A DNA stretch of 64,000 nt from Burkholderia cepacia ATCC 25416. Lineage in GTDB: Bacteria; Pseudomonadota; Gammaproteobacteria; Burkholderiales; Burkholderiaceae. Of the stretch, positions 8,276-16,289 are shown in pieces. Where the stretch lies: the NCBI RefSeq assembly GCF_001411495.1, contig NZ_CP012982.1:186001-250000 (forward strand), in the 5' to 3' direction. A program made the position numbers and the translations under genes. The notes beneath the pieces were generated by a model that searched no databases, was not told where the DNA came from, and saw nothing but the letters and a program-made list of their open reading frames with translations. The number at the start of each line of letters is the position of its first letter. Position 1 is the first letter of the stretch.

Positions 8276-9637
8276 TCAGGCCCGCTCGCCCGCCATCGTC
8301 TTCGCGGCGGGCACGCGCGCCGCACCGGCACGAACCGCGCCGAGCGCGAGCACCGCGATCGCGGCGATCACGCACGGTGCCGCGACGACCGCAAACGCGG
8401 TCGACAACGGCACGCCGATCGCCAGCATCGCACCGCCCGCCATCGATCCGACGATCGAGCCGCCACGGCCGATCCCGTTCGCCCAGCTCACACCGGTGGT
8501 GCGGCACTCGGTCGGATAGAACGCGGCCGACAGCGCATTGGCGCCGACCTGTGAACCCGACACGCAGAAACCGGCCGCGAACACGGCGAGCGCGGCGCCC
8601 CACGGCGACGCGGCAACCACGCCGATCGCGGCGACGAACACGCCGGCCGCCGCGTAGCTGCAGGCCAGGACGCGATGCGGGTCGAAACGGTCCATCAGCC
8701 AGCCGAGGACGATCGCGCCGAGCGTGCCGCCGACCTGGAACATCGCGGTCACGTGCGCGGCCGTCCGCAGCGTCGCGCCGGTCGTGCGCAGCAGCGTCGG
8801 CAGCCAGCTGGACAGCAGGTAGATGACGAGCAGGCTCATGAAGAACGTGAGCCACAGCAGCAGCGTGCCGCGCAACAGGTCGGGGCCGAACAGGCGGCCA
8901 AGCGGCGATCCGGCCGGCTTGCCGGCGGGCGCGGTGAACGACGCGTTCGAAAGCCGGGGATCCGGCGCGATGCGGCCCAGCATCGCCGCGATCCGCGCGG
9001 AAGGTGCGTGCCGATTGACGAGATAGCGCACCGATTCCGGCAGCCGCCACGCGAGCACCGGCAGGAGCAGCAGCGGCGCCGCGCCGCCGACGACGAGCAC
9101 CGCGCGCCAGCCGTGGTGCTCGATCAGCGCGGCGGCCGCGAGCCCGCCGAGCGCGGAGCCGATCGTAAAGCCGCAGAACATCGTCGTCACCAGCAGCGAA
9201 CGGCGCCGGGCCGGGCAGTACTCGGACGTCAGCGTGATCGCATTGGGCATCGCGCCGCCGAGCCCGAGCCCGGTCACGAAACGCCACGCGATCAGCTCGG
9301 TCAGGCCGCCCGCGCTCGCCGACGCGGCACTCGCGATGCCGAAGCACGCGACGCATGCGAGCAGCAGGCGCTTGCGGCCGAACCGGTCGCCGAACGGCCC
9401 GAACACGAGCGCGCCGGCCATCAGCCCCGCGAGCCCCGCGCCGAACACCGGGGCGAGCTGCGCGGGCGACAGGCCCCATTCCGCGCGAATGACGGGGGCG
9501 ATGAAACCGATCGAAGCGGTATCGAAACCGTCGATCGCGACGATCAGGAAGCACAAGACGACGATCGCGGCCTGAAACGGCGCAACGCGATGCCGGTCGA
9601 TCCATTCGCTGACGTCGATGGACAGCGTATCGGTCAT
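8276..9637 (-). CDS. mhbT: MFS aromatic-acid:H+ symporter, probably for 3-hydroxybenzoate
   Basis: A 453-residue, twelve-helix transporter of the aromatic acid:H+ symporter family. Family features are DGFDTASIGFIAP in helix 1 (the conserved D-x-x-D charge motif) and GPFGDRFGRKRLLL in the loop between helices 2 and 3. The start at 9637 has a GGAGGAGACAT-type ribosome binding site. It is the last gene of the five-gene gentisate operon on the minus strand, following 3-hydroxybenzoate 6-hydroxylase by about 80 bases, which makes 3-hydroxybenzoate (or gentisate) the likely substrate. Confidence 0.83.
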   Translation of the reverse strand: MTDTLSIDVSEWIDRHRVAPFQAAIVVLCFLIVAIDGFDTASIGFIAPVIRAEWGLSPAQLAPVFGAGLAGLMAGALVFGPFGDRFGRKRLLLACVACFGIASAASASAGGLTELIAWRFVTGLGLGGAMPNAITLTSEYCPARRRSLLVTTMFCGFTIGSALGGLAAAALIEHHGWRAVLVVGGAAPLLLLPVLAWRLPESVRYLVNRHAPSARIAAMLGRIAPDPRLSNASFTAPAGKPAGSPLGRLFGPDLLRGTLLLWLTFFMSLLVIYLLSSWLPTLLRTTGATLRTAAHVTAMFQVGGTLGAIVLGWLMDRFDPHRVLACSYAAAGVFVAAIGVVAASPWGAALAVFAAGFCVSGSQVGANALSAAFYPTECRTTGVSWANGIGRGGSIVGSMAGGAMLAIGVPLSTAFAVVAAPCVIAAIAVLALGAVRAGAARVPAAKTMAGERA

Positions 9638-9717
9638 GGTGATGTCTCCTCCAGGAAGGCGGTCGCGCGTCGTGTCGTTGAATTGCGCGCCGCCGGAATC
9701 GGGCTCGCCGAGCTGCG

Positions 9718-10926
9718 TCACGCAGCCGGCGTCAGGCAGTCTTCCGCGCGCCAGCCGTGCAGCCAGTCGAGCGCGTCGTAGAACTGCGCCTGCGTTCGGC
9801 CGACCCAGAGCCCGTTGCGCACCAGCCGCTCGACGCCCTTCGCGTGATAGATCCGCCCCATCTCGCGCGCCGAATACAGCACGCGCGCGGTGCGCGGAAT
9901 CCGCACGCGTTCGTACAGCGCGAACGCGGCCTCGAAATCGCCGTCGGCCCGCGCGACGGCCGCGCCGAGCGTCACCGCGTCCTCGAGCGCCTGGCACGCG
10001 CCTTGCGCAATGTATTGCGTCATCGGATGCGCGGCGTCGCCGAGCACCGTCGCGCGGCCCTCGCTCCAGCGCTCGACCGGATCGCGGTCCGCGGTCGCCC
10101 AGCGCTTCCACGACGTCGGCCGGTCGAGCATCTGCTTCGGCAGCGGATGAATGCCGTCGAAGTACGACAGCACTTCTTCCTTGCTGCCCTCGCGCACGCC
10201 CCAGGTTTCCTGCTCGCGGCTGTGGAACGTGACGACGAGGTTGTACTGCCGCCCGCCGCGCAGCGGATAGTGGACGAGATGGCAATGCGGGCCGGCCCAC
10301 ACGACCGGCGCATTGATCTGCAGATCCTTCGGCATGTTGTCGACGTCGACCACCGCGCGATACACGACGTGGCCCGTCACGCGATGCGCATCGCCGATCA
10401 GCGCCTGGCGGATCGCGGATTTCACGCCGTCGCAGCCGATCACCGCATCGGCGCGATAACGTTCGCCGTGCTGGTCGGTCACGGTCACGCCGTTGCCGTC
10501 CTGCTCGAACCCGCACACCTGCGTGCTCGTCCGGAACTCGATCAGCGGATGGTCCTTGACCGCCTCGTAGATCGACAGGTGAATGTCCGCTCGATGAATC
10601 ACCGCATACGGATTGCCGAAGCGCTCGCGGTACGCGGCGCCCGTATCGATGCGCGCAACCTCGCGCGCATCGACCGCATCCATCAGTTGCAGCCAGTCGG
10701 TGAACACGGCCCGGCTGCGCGCGGCCTCGCCGACACCCAGCGCATCGAGCGCGTTGAACGCGTTCGCCGCGAGCTGAATCCCCGCGCCGATCTCGCCGAT
10801 CTGCTCCGCCTGTTCGAGCAGCTTCACGCGGATGCCCTGGCGCGCGAGCGCGAGCGCTGCCGCGAGCCCGCCGATGCCGCCGCCGATCACCAGCACGCGC
10901 CGGCCGTTGTCTTGTGTCTCGCCCAT
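9718..10926 (-). CDS. mhbM: 3-hydroxybenzoate 6-monooxygenase (FAD-dependent)
   Basis: A 402-residue class A flavoprotein hydroxylase converting 3-hydroxybenzoate to gentisate with NADH and O2. The FAD motif GGGIGG is at residues 15-20, the DG motif is in IGCDGVKSAIR and the second FAD motif GD is in VLGDAAHPMTQYIAQGACQ. Salicylate 1-hydroxylase belongs to the same family, but the neighbours process gentisate and there is no catechol gene, which favours 3-hydroxybenzoate 6-hydroxylation. The isomerase stop lies 19 bases upstream, within a single operon. Confidence 0.88.
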   Translation of the reverse strand: MGETQDNGRRVLVIGGGIGGLAAALALARQGIRVKLLEQAEQIGEIGAGIQLAANAFNALDALGVGEAARSRAVFTDWLQLMDAVDAREVARIDTGAAYRERFGNPYAVIHRADIHLSIYEAVKDHPLIEFRTSTQVCGFEQDGNGVTVTDQHGERYRADAVIGCDGVKSAIRQALIGDAHRVTGHVVYRAVVDVDNMPKDLQINAPVVWAGPHCHLVHYPLRGGRQYNLVVTFHSREQETWGVREGSKEEVLSYFDGIHPLPKQMLDRPTSWKRWATADRDPVERWSEGRATVLGDAAHPMTQYIAQGACQALEDAVTLGAAVARADGDFEAAFALYERVRIPRTARVLYSAREMGRIYHAKGVERLVRNGLWVGRTQAQFYDALDWLHGWRAEDCLTPAA

Positions 10927-10945
10927 TCTTGTCTCCTGCTTCGTG

Positions 10946-11587
10946 TTACGCGACGTAATCCGGTTGCCGCTGCGGCTGCGCCGCGTCGAACGCCGGCTCG
11001 TGCCGTGCGTATTCGTACACCGCGAGGCTGCGGGGATACGCGCTCAGGTCGCAATCCATCCGCAGCGCGTTCGCGACCTGCGGCACGAGGCACACGTCGG
11101 CCAGCGTCGGCGCGTCGCCGAAGCACCACGGGCCCTCGTCCGCGCGCGCGAGCAGCCGCTCGACGCCGGCCATTCCTTCCGCGACCCAGTGCCGGTACCA
11201 CGCGGTCTTCTGCTGGGCCGTGACCTTCAGCTCGCTGTCGAGATAGCGCAGCACGCGCAGGTTGTTGACCGGATGGATGTCGCAGGCGATCAGCGCCGCG
11301 AGTTCCAGCACGCGCGCACGATGCCGCAGTTCGAGCGGAATCAGTCGCGGCGTCGGCTGGATCTGGTCGAGGTAATCGAGGATCGCGAGCGACTGGCCGA
11401 GACCGAAATCGCCGTCGACCAGCGCCGGCACCGCTGCGGACGGGTTCACGTTCGCGACGTAGGCCGCGTCGCGATGCTCGCCGGTGCGGATGTTCACCGG
11501 CAGCGTGTCGTACGGCAGCCCTTTCAGCGCGAGCGCGATGCGCACCCGGTAGGAGGTCGAGCTGTTGAAGAAGCTATGCAGTTGCAC
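10946..11587 (-). CDS. mhbI: maleylpyruvate isomerase (zeta-class GST fold)
   Basis: A 213-residue glutathione S-transferase homologue converting maleylpyruvate, the ring-cleavage product of gentisate, to fumarylpyruvate. The N-terminal zeta-class motif reads SSTSYRVRIALALKG, where the more common version has SSxCxxRVRIAL; the cysteine is replaced here, as in some bacterial maleylpyruvate isomerases. NPSAAVPALVDGD and GLGQSLAILDYL form the glutathione site. The adjacent gentisate genes distinguish it from maleylacetoacetate isomerase. Confidence 0.86.
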   Translation of the reverse strand: MQLHSFFNSSTSYRVRIALALKGLPYDTLPVNIRTGEHRDAAYVANVNPSAAVPALVDGDFGLGQSLAILDYLDQIQPTPRLIPLELRHRARVLELAALIACDIHPVNNLRVLRYLDSELKVTAQQKTAWYRHWVAEGMAGVERLLARADEGPWCFGDAPTLADVCLVPQVANALRMDCDLSAYPRSLAVYEYARHEPAFDAAQPQRQPDYVA

Positions 11588-11612
11588 GATGTCGCCTTTC
11601 GGGGAAGATGCG

Positions 11613-12314
11613 TCAGACCACGCGCACGGCCAGTTCGCCGAGCCGCTCGACGCCGACCTTCATCACGTCGCCCGCCACCACCGCGCCGACACCTTCCGGC
11701 GTGCCCGTGAAGATCACGTCGCCCGGTTCGAGGCGGAAGAACCTCGACAGGTCGGCCACCGTTTCCGCGACCGACCAGATCAGGTGCGACACGTCGCTCT
11801 TCTGCTTCGTCGTGCCGTTGACGGTCAGCCACAGGCCGCCCTGTTCGAAATGACCGACGTCGCTCGCCGGATGCACGGGGCCGATCGGCGCCGAGCGGTC
11901 GAACGCCTTGCCGATCTCCCACGGCCGGCCCATTTCGCGCATCTTCATCTGCAGGTCGCGGCGCGTCATGTCGAGGCCGACCGCATAGCCCCACACGTGT
12001 TCGAGCGCGCGTTCGAGCGGAATGTCCGCCCCGCCCTTGCCGATCACCGCGACGAGTTCGGCTTCGTAGTGATAGTTCTGCGTCTGCGACGGATACGCGA
12101 GATCGAGCGTTTCGCCGTACCCGACCGGCACGACCGAATCGGCCGGCTTGCAGAAGAAGAACGGCGGCTCGCGATCGGGATCGAAGCCCATTTCACGCGC
12201 GTGGGCCGCGTAGTTGCGGCCGACGCAATAGACGCGGCGTACCGCGAACCGGGCATCGCTGCCGACGACGGGGAGCGCCACGGGCGCTTCGGGCGGAAAA
12301 ACGAAAGTCATCAA
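11613..12314 (-). CDS. mhbH: fumarylpyruvate hydrolase (FAH family)
   Basis: A 233-residue FAA-hydrolase-fold enzyme that cleaves fumarylpyruvate to fumarate and pyruvate, the last step of the gentisate route. Visible family signatures are VGRNYAAHAREMG, the metal-binding acidic residues in YEAELVAVIGKGG, and GDVIFTGTPEGVG near the C-terminus. It lies between the dioxygenase and isomerase genes in the order of the pathway. Confidence 0.88.
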   Translation of the reverse strand: MMTFVFPPEAPVALPVVGSDARFAVRRVYCVGRNYAAHAREMGFDPDREPPFFFCKPADSVVPVGYGETLDLAYPSQTQNYHYEAELVAVIGKGGADIPLERALEHVWGYAVGLDMTRRDLQMKMREMGRPWEIGKAFDRSAPIGPVHPASDVGHFEQGGLWLTVNGTTKQKSDVSHLIWSVAETVADLSRFFRLEPGDVIFTGTPEGVGAVVAGDVMKVGVERLGELAVRVV

Positions 12315-12395
12315 TGGCTCCAGCCAGAACGTGAATGAAGGGGTCGCGCCGCGGCGGCGGCGCGCGGAAAACGGAATCCTTGAACGCTGCCGGCG

Positions 12396-13439
12396 TCAGT
12401 CGCGCGCTTCGCGCAGCAGGTTCAGCGCGGACAGCACGGGCCGGTCGGAATAGCTGAACAGCACGCTGTCGGACGACGCCGACAGCCGCACCGGCGCCCA
12501 CGACGGCACGACGAAGACGTCGTGCGGCTCGAATCCGAATGCGTTGCCGCCGATGAACGCGGTGCCGCTGCCCTCGACGACGCAGTAGATCGTCGCGTCG
12601 GTGCTGCGGTACGTGCGGCCGTCGAAACCGGCGGGCAGGAACTGCATGAACGTGGCGATCGTCGGCATCGGCCAGCCGCCCGTCGCGGGGTTCACGTAGC
12701 GCAGCTTCACGCCGTCCCACGCATCGAGCTCGCCGTTCCGGTACAGCACGTCGAGCGCCTCGCGGGTGCGTGCGTACGGATAGCTGAACACCGGCGACGT
12801 CGGATCGCTCGCGCGATGCCGCACCGGCACCATGTTGTGACCGAAGCGGGCGAGGCTGTCGCCTTCCGGGCGATTCACGGGCTGCACGGCTTCCGGGTAG
12901 TTCTCCGCGAAGCCCGCGTCGAGGTGCGCGACGAGCGGAATGTCGAGCCCGTCGAGCCACACGACCGGCTCGCCGCCCGCTTCCTCCGACGGGTTGCCGT
13001 GGTCGTGCCATGCCCACGACGGCGTGATGATGAAGTCGCCCGGATGCATCGTCGTGCGCTCGCCGTTCACGGCCGTCCACGCGCCGCGGCCTTCGACGAT
13101 GAAGCGCAGCGCCGACTGCGTATGCCGGTGGCTCGGCGTGATCTCGCCGGGCAGGATCAGCTGCAACCCCGCGTACAGGCTCGGCGTCATGCTCGACTTG
13201 CCGGGCAGCCCGGGGTTCTCCAGCACCAGCACGCGGCGCACGGCTTCTTCCGCGCTGATCACGCTGCCGGCCTGCATCACGAGATCGCGCACCTGCGCGT
13301 ACTTCCAGATCGCGGCCTGCGCGGCCGGCTGCGGGGATTTCGGCACGAGGTTGTGCAGCGATTCCCACAGCGGCGCCAGGCGTTGCTCGGCGATCCGTGC
13401 GTAGTAGGCGGCGCGCGACGCGTCCGGATGGGTCGTCAT
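12396..13439 (-). CDS. mhbD: gentisate 1,2-dioxygenase (bicupin)
   Basis: A 347-residue Fe(II) extradiol-type dioxygenase opening gentisate between C1 and C2 to maleylpyruvate. The N-terminal cupin contains the metal motif [18 protein letters not shown] and [19 protein letters not shown]; the C-terminal cupin ([19 protein letters not shown]) has lost the histidines, as usual for this family. It is the first gene of the minus-strand operon, so the promoter lies in 13440-13603 shared with the divergent LysR gene. ATG at 13439 has GGGAGACAT-like spacing to a GGAG element. Confidence 0.9.
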   Translation of the reverse strand: MTTHPDASRAAYYARIAEQRLAPLWESLHNLVPKSPQPAAQAAIWKYAQVRDLVMQAGSVISAEEAVRRVLVLENPGLPGKSSMTPSLYAGLQLILPGEITPSHRHTQSALRFIVEGRGAWTAVNGERTTMHPGDFIITPSWAWHDHGNPSEEAGGEPVVWLDGLDIPLVAHLDAGFAENYPEAVQPVNRPEGDSLARFGHNMVPVRHRASDPTSPVFSYPYARTREALDVLYRNGELDAWDGVKLRYVNPATGGWPMPTIATFMQFLPAGFDGRTYRSTDATIYCVVEGSGTAFIGGNAFGFEPHDVFVVPSWAPVRLSASSDSVLFSYSDRPVLSALNLLREARD

Positions 13440-13560
13440 GATGTCTCCTGGGAGTCGGCCGATCGGCGTCGGCGCTATGTCGGGTCGGGGACCGTGCTGC
13501 AGTCCGTCAGCAGATTTATATTCGACCCAGACATACCCGGTAAAATGGTCAAATCATCTA

Positions 13561-13578
13561 ATCCATATCATTCTGGAT
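13561..13578. promoter_or_regulatory. inverted repeat in the divergent gentisate/LysR promoter region
   Basis: ATCCA and TGGAT arms are separated by eight A/T-rich bases, about 25 bases before the LysR start. LysR regulators bind interrupted palindromes in such divergent regions, so this is a candidate site for MhbR. The full 13440-13603 region is relatively A/T-rich. Confidence 0.4.
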
Positions 13579-13603
13579 ATACCTTCTCGCGACGAGGCAT
13601 GCG

Positions 13604-14548
13604 ATGGACTGGACCCACCGGCTGCGACTGCGGCATCTGCAGGTACTGTTGAGCCTTGCCGGCACCGGCAACCTGAGCCAGTCGGCGGTGGCGCTCGCGA
13701 CCACGCAGCCCGCGCTGTCGAAATGGCTGAAGGAACTGGAAGAGGACGTCGGGCTGCCGCTGTTCGAACGGCATGCGCGCGGGCTGCGGCCGACCGCCTA
13801 CGGCGAAGCGCTGATCGAGCATGCGCGCCGCGTCGAAGCGCAGCTCGACGTCGCGCGCGACGACATGGCCGCGCTGCGGGAAGGCGGCAGCGGCCTCGTG
13901 ACGATCGGCACGTCGGGCGTCGCGGCGGCCGACACGGTGCCGCTCGCGGTGTCGCAACTGCTCAAACGGATGCCGCGCGCGCAGGTGCGGCTCACCGAAA
14001 GCACGATGAACCAGCTGATGCCGCAGCTCGCGCGCAGCGAACTGGACATCGTCGTGGGCCGCTCGGGGTCGACATCCGTCGATCCGCTGCTGCATGCCGA
14101 AGCGCTGTATGTCGATCCGGTCGTGTTCGTCGCGCGGCCCGGCCACGCGCTCGCCGGTGCGGCGTCGGTCGGCTGGGACGACGTGCTCGCCTGTTCGTGG
14201 ATCGTGTGGCCGTCGGGCACGCCCGTGCACAACGCGCTCGAGACCGCGCTGACGGCCGCCGGCCGCGTTCGGCCGCCCCACTGCGTCGAATCGAATTCGT
14301 CGATCCTCAACCTCACGCTGCTGAACAACACCGACCTGCTGGGTGTCGCGTCGTATCGTGCCGCGCAGCGCTTCGAGCAATTGAACGCGATCCGGATCCT
14401 GCCGATGCAGCTCGAAGGCCAGGGCGCGGTGTCGATGTACTGGCACCCCGACAGTGCGAATCGCGCGGCGGTGGCCGCGACGATCGAGTGCCTGCGCGCC
14501 TGTGCCGCGCCGCAGGTCGGCGGATGGGAGAAAGTGACGGCGGAATGA
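13604..14548 (+). CDS. mhbR: LysR-type regulator of the gentisate operon
   Basis: A 314-residue LysR-family protein. The winged helix-turn-helix occupies residues about 5-64 (LRLRHLQVLLSLAGTGNLSQSAVALATTQPALSKWLKELE, here shown only as its span) followed by the linker helix and a type 2 periplasmic-binding effector domain. It is divergent from the gentisate dioxygenase gene, the standard placement for an activator responding to 3-hydroxybenzoate or gentisate. The gene ends five bases before a strong hairpin and the octanucleotide repeat. Confidence 0.83.
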   Translation: MDWTHRLRLRHLQVLLSLAGTGNLSQSAVALATTQPALSKWLKELEEDVGLPLFERHARGLRPTAYGEALIEHARRVEAQLDVARDDMAALREGGSGLVTIGTSGVAAADTVPLAVSQLLKRMPRAQVRLTESTMNQLMPQLARSELDIVVGRSGSTSVDPLLHAEALYVDPVVFVARPGHALAGAASVGWDDVLACSWIVWPSGTPVHNALETALTAAGRVRPPHCVESNSSILNLTLLNNTDLLGVASYRAAQRFEQLNAIRILPMQLEGQGAVSMYWHPDSANRAAVAATIECLRACAAPQVGGWEKVTAE

Positions 14549-14552
14549 ATGA

Positions 14553-14578
14553 CGCGGCCCGGTGTCAACCGGGCCGCG
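14553..14578 (+). terminator. strong hairpin after the LysR gene
   Basis: An 11-bp perfect stem (CGCGGCCCGGT with ACCGGGCCGCG) closes a GTCA loop, starting four bases after the stop codon. No T tract follows. Its 3' arm ends inside the first unit of the octanucleotide repeat. Confidence 0.6.
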
Positions 14579-14703
14579 ATGTTGCGATGTTGCGATGTTG
14601 CGATGTTGCGATGTTGCGATGTTGCGATGTTGCGATGTTGCGATGTTGCGATGTTGCGATGTTGCGATGTTGCGATGTTGCGATGTTGCGATGCCGTGAT
14701 GCC
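14576..14703. repeat. octanucleotide tandem repeat, 14 perfect GCGATGTT units plus degenerate units
   Basis: The 8-bp unit GCGATGTT is repeated exactly 14 times from 14576 to 14687. It is followed by two degraded units, GCGATGCC and GTGATGCC, up to 14703. The array fills the gap between two convergent genes: the LysR stop is at 14548 and the FAD-oxidoreductase stop is at 14712. Because 8 is not a multiple of 3, all frames give the same eight-residue pattern (for example MLRCCDVA), so long ORFs crossing it are artefacts. Such arrays expand and contract by slipped-strand mispairing. Confidence 0.95.
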
Positions 14704-14711
14704 GCGATCCG

Positions 14712-15980
14712 TCACGCGCCGTCGCAGGAGGCCGTACCGTCCAGCATCAGCGTGCCGACCCGCGCGGGCACGAGCGGCGTGCGCGGTACCGGCGGCGTCC
14801 AGCCGAACAACGCCTGCGCAGCCGCACCGCACACGCGGCCCTGGCATGCGCCCATCCCGCAACGCGACTGCAGTTTCGCCGCCGTCCAGCCCGGCGCTTG
14901 CGCGACTGCCTCGAAACGCACGTCTTCGCAGCGACACAGCAGCGTATCGGGCCGCGCCAGCCGGCGGACCGGCTCGCGGATCGCAAACCGTTCGCGCACG
15001 GCGTCCGCGAACGCCTGCCAGTGCGCGCGCCGCGCGACGAGCGCAGCCAGCGGCGCCGTCTGCCCGGTTGCCGCATGGCCGGCAATCTCGCCTTCGACCA
15101 TCGCCAGTTCACTGCCGCCGACGCCCGTGCACTCGCCGGCCGCAAACACCCCGTCGCGGCTCGTACGCTGGTGTGCATCGACCGCTACCGCCCCGTTGTC
15201 GATCCGGCAGCCGAGATGGCTCGGCAGCACCGTATTCGGCACGAGGCCGAAACCGCACGCGAGCCGGTCGCAGTCGACGTCGAACTCGCGGTCGCCGTGC
15301 CGGATCCGCACGCGTTCGAGCCGCTTGTCGCCGAACGCCTCGACGACATGCGCATCGGCCCGGTACGCAGCCGTGACGAGCTTCGCGGCCTGCGCGAGCT
15401 TCGACGGCCAGCGCCACAGCCCGGCGCCGAAGCCGGCCACATCGCCCCAGCCTGCCTGTTCGAGCACGTGCGACACGCGCGCACCGGCCTGGCGGGCCGT
15501 CGCCGCGCTCGCCAGCAGCAACGGCCCGCTGCCCGCGATCACCGTGCGCTGTCCGCGCACGTCGAGGCCGTACTTGACCAGCGCCTGCAGGCCGCCCGCA
15601 CCGGTGACGCCTGGCAGCGTCCAGCCCGGAAACGGCAGCAGCAGTTCGCGTGCGCCGCAGCAGAGAATCAGCGTCCGGAAATCGAGCAGCAGCCCGCGTT
15701 CGTCGTCTTCGAGCAGCAGCGTGCCCGGCTGCGTTTCGGCGACGATGCGGGTCGCCGCGAGATGCGTGACGTTCGGCTGCCGCAATACGGCGAGCCGCTC
15801 GGTGGCGACCGGCGCGGGCGTGGCCGCTGCGCCCTGTCGCCAGATCTGCCCGCCCGCGCGCGGATTGTCGTCGACGATCGCCACCGTCGCACCGCTTCGT
15901 GCGGCGGCCCGCGCGGCCGACAGCCCGGCCGGGCCCGCGCCGACGATCGCGATGTCGACGCTCAGTCGTTCCTGTTTCAT
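14712..15980 (-). CDS. D-hydroxyproline dehydrogenase, FAD/NAD-binding subunit with BFD-like [2Fe-2S] tail (HcnB-like)
   Basis: A 422-residue flavoprotein. The N-terminal dinucleotide motif GAGPAG is at residues 15-20 and a second NAD-type Rossmann motif (AGSGPLLL) follows. The C-terminal cysteines in LLCRCEDV and SRCGMGACQGRVCG form a BFD-like iron-sulfur motif. This matches the HcnB-like subunit of heteromeric D-amino-acid dehydrogenases; next to the hydroxyproline epimerase it should oxidise cis-4-hydroxy-D-proline and pass electrons to the respiratory chain. It overlaps the [2Fe-2S] subunit gene by an ATGA. It is the last gene of the minus-strand operon. A cyanide-synthase role is unlikely in this context. 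Confidence 0.8.
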   Translation of the reverse strand: MKQERLSVDIAIVGAGPAGLSAARAAARSGATVAIVDDNPRAGGQIWRQGAAATPAPVATERLAVLRQPNVTHLAATRIVAETQPGTLLLEDDERGLLLDFRTLILCCGARELLLPFPGWTLPGVTGAGGLQALVKYGLDVRGQRTVIAGSGPLLLASAATARQAGARVSHVLEQAGWGDVAGFGAGLWRWPSKLAQAAKLVTAAYRADAHVVEAFGDKRLERVRIRHGDREFDVDCDRLACGFGLVPNTVLPSHLGCRIDNGAVAVDAHQRTSRDGVFAAGECTGVGGSELAMVEGEIAGHAATGQTAPLAALVARRAHWQAFADAVRERFAIREPVRRLARPDTLLCRCEDVRFEAVAQAPGWTAAKLQSRCGMGACQGRVCGAAAQALFGWTPPVPRTPLVPARVGTLMLDGTASCDGA

Positions 15981-16210
15981 CGCGTACGCTCCACCTGCAT
16001 CCCGTCACGGCACAACGTCTGGCAAGCCAGCCGGCGCCGCCCGTCGATCGTCATCCGGCACTCCTGGCAGATGCCCATCCCGCAAAACGGCGCGCGCGCC
16101 GCGCCCGTGCACGACACGCGCGTCGTGTCGTCGCCGCTCGCCGCAATGGCGGCCGCGACGGTCGCGCCGTCGGCCACCGTCAGCGCGCGGCCGTCCAGAT
16201 GAATGATCAT
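15977..16210 (-). CDS. D-hydroxyproline dehydrogenase, small [2Fe-2S] subunit (HcnA-like)
   Basis: A 77-residue ferredoxin-like protein. The cluster-binding cysteines lie in FCGMGICQECRM and ACQTLC, the plant-type [2Fe-2S] pattern shortened as in HcnA. It should carry electrons between the two flavin subunits. Its start codon is preceded by GGAGG five bases away, and this ribosome binding site lies in the 3' arm of a 10-bp inverted repeat (16211-16245), an unusual arrangement. The stop overlaps the start of the HcnB-like gene. Confidence 0.82.
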   Translation of the reverse strand: MIIHLDGRALTVADGATVAAAIAASGDDTTRVSCTGAARAPFCGMGICQECRMTIDGRRRLACQTLCRDGMQVERTR

Positions 16211-16245
16211 GTCAGCCTCCGCCGGGCCGCCCCAAGGAGGCTGAC
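16211..16245 (-). promoter_or_regulatory. hairpin masking the ribosome binding site of the [2Fe-2S] subunit gene
   Basis: In the minus-strand mRNA, GUCAGCCUCC (complement of 16236-16245) is followed by a 15-base loop and GGAGGCUGAC (complement of 16211-16220), which abuts the AUG at 16210. The arms pair perfectly over 10 bp and the 3' arm contains the GGAGG ribosome binding site, with CCUCC as built-in anti-SD. Confidence 0.7.
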
Positions 16246-16289
16246 CGCCCCCCCGGGGGGCAGCGAACGAAGTGAGCGTGGGGGTCGTT
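16246..16289. repeat. GC-rich palindromic spacer, possible interspersed element
   Basis: A run of seven C followed by six G (16248-16260) is followed by CAGCGAACGAAGTGAGCG and GGGGGTC. The block lies between the flavin-subunit stop and the masked ribosome binding site. It looks like an intergenic repeat I associate with Burkholderia genomes, but I cannot verify a second copy within this window. Confidence 0.4.

Noticed and set aside
9718..10926. Salicylate hydroxylase
   Set aside because: Same fold, but only gentisate-processing genes are adjacent and no catechol dioxygenase is present.
14576..14703. CRISPR-like reading of the repeat array
   Set aside because: The units are directly adjacent with no spacers, only 8 bp long, and no cas genes are nearby.
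14549..14710. ORFs on both strands encoding repeated MLRCCDVA or QHRNIATS
   Set aside because: They are translations of the 8-bp tandem repeat; the pattern repeats every 24 bases in any frame and has no start signal.
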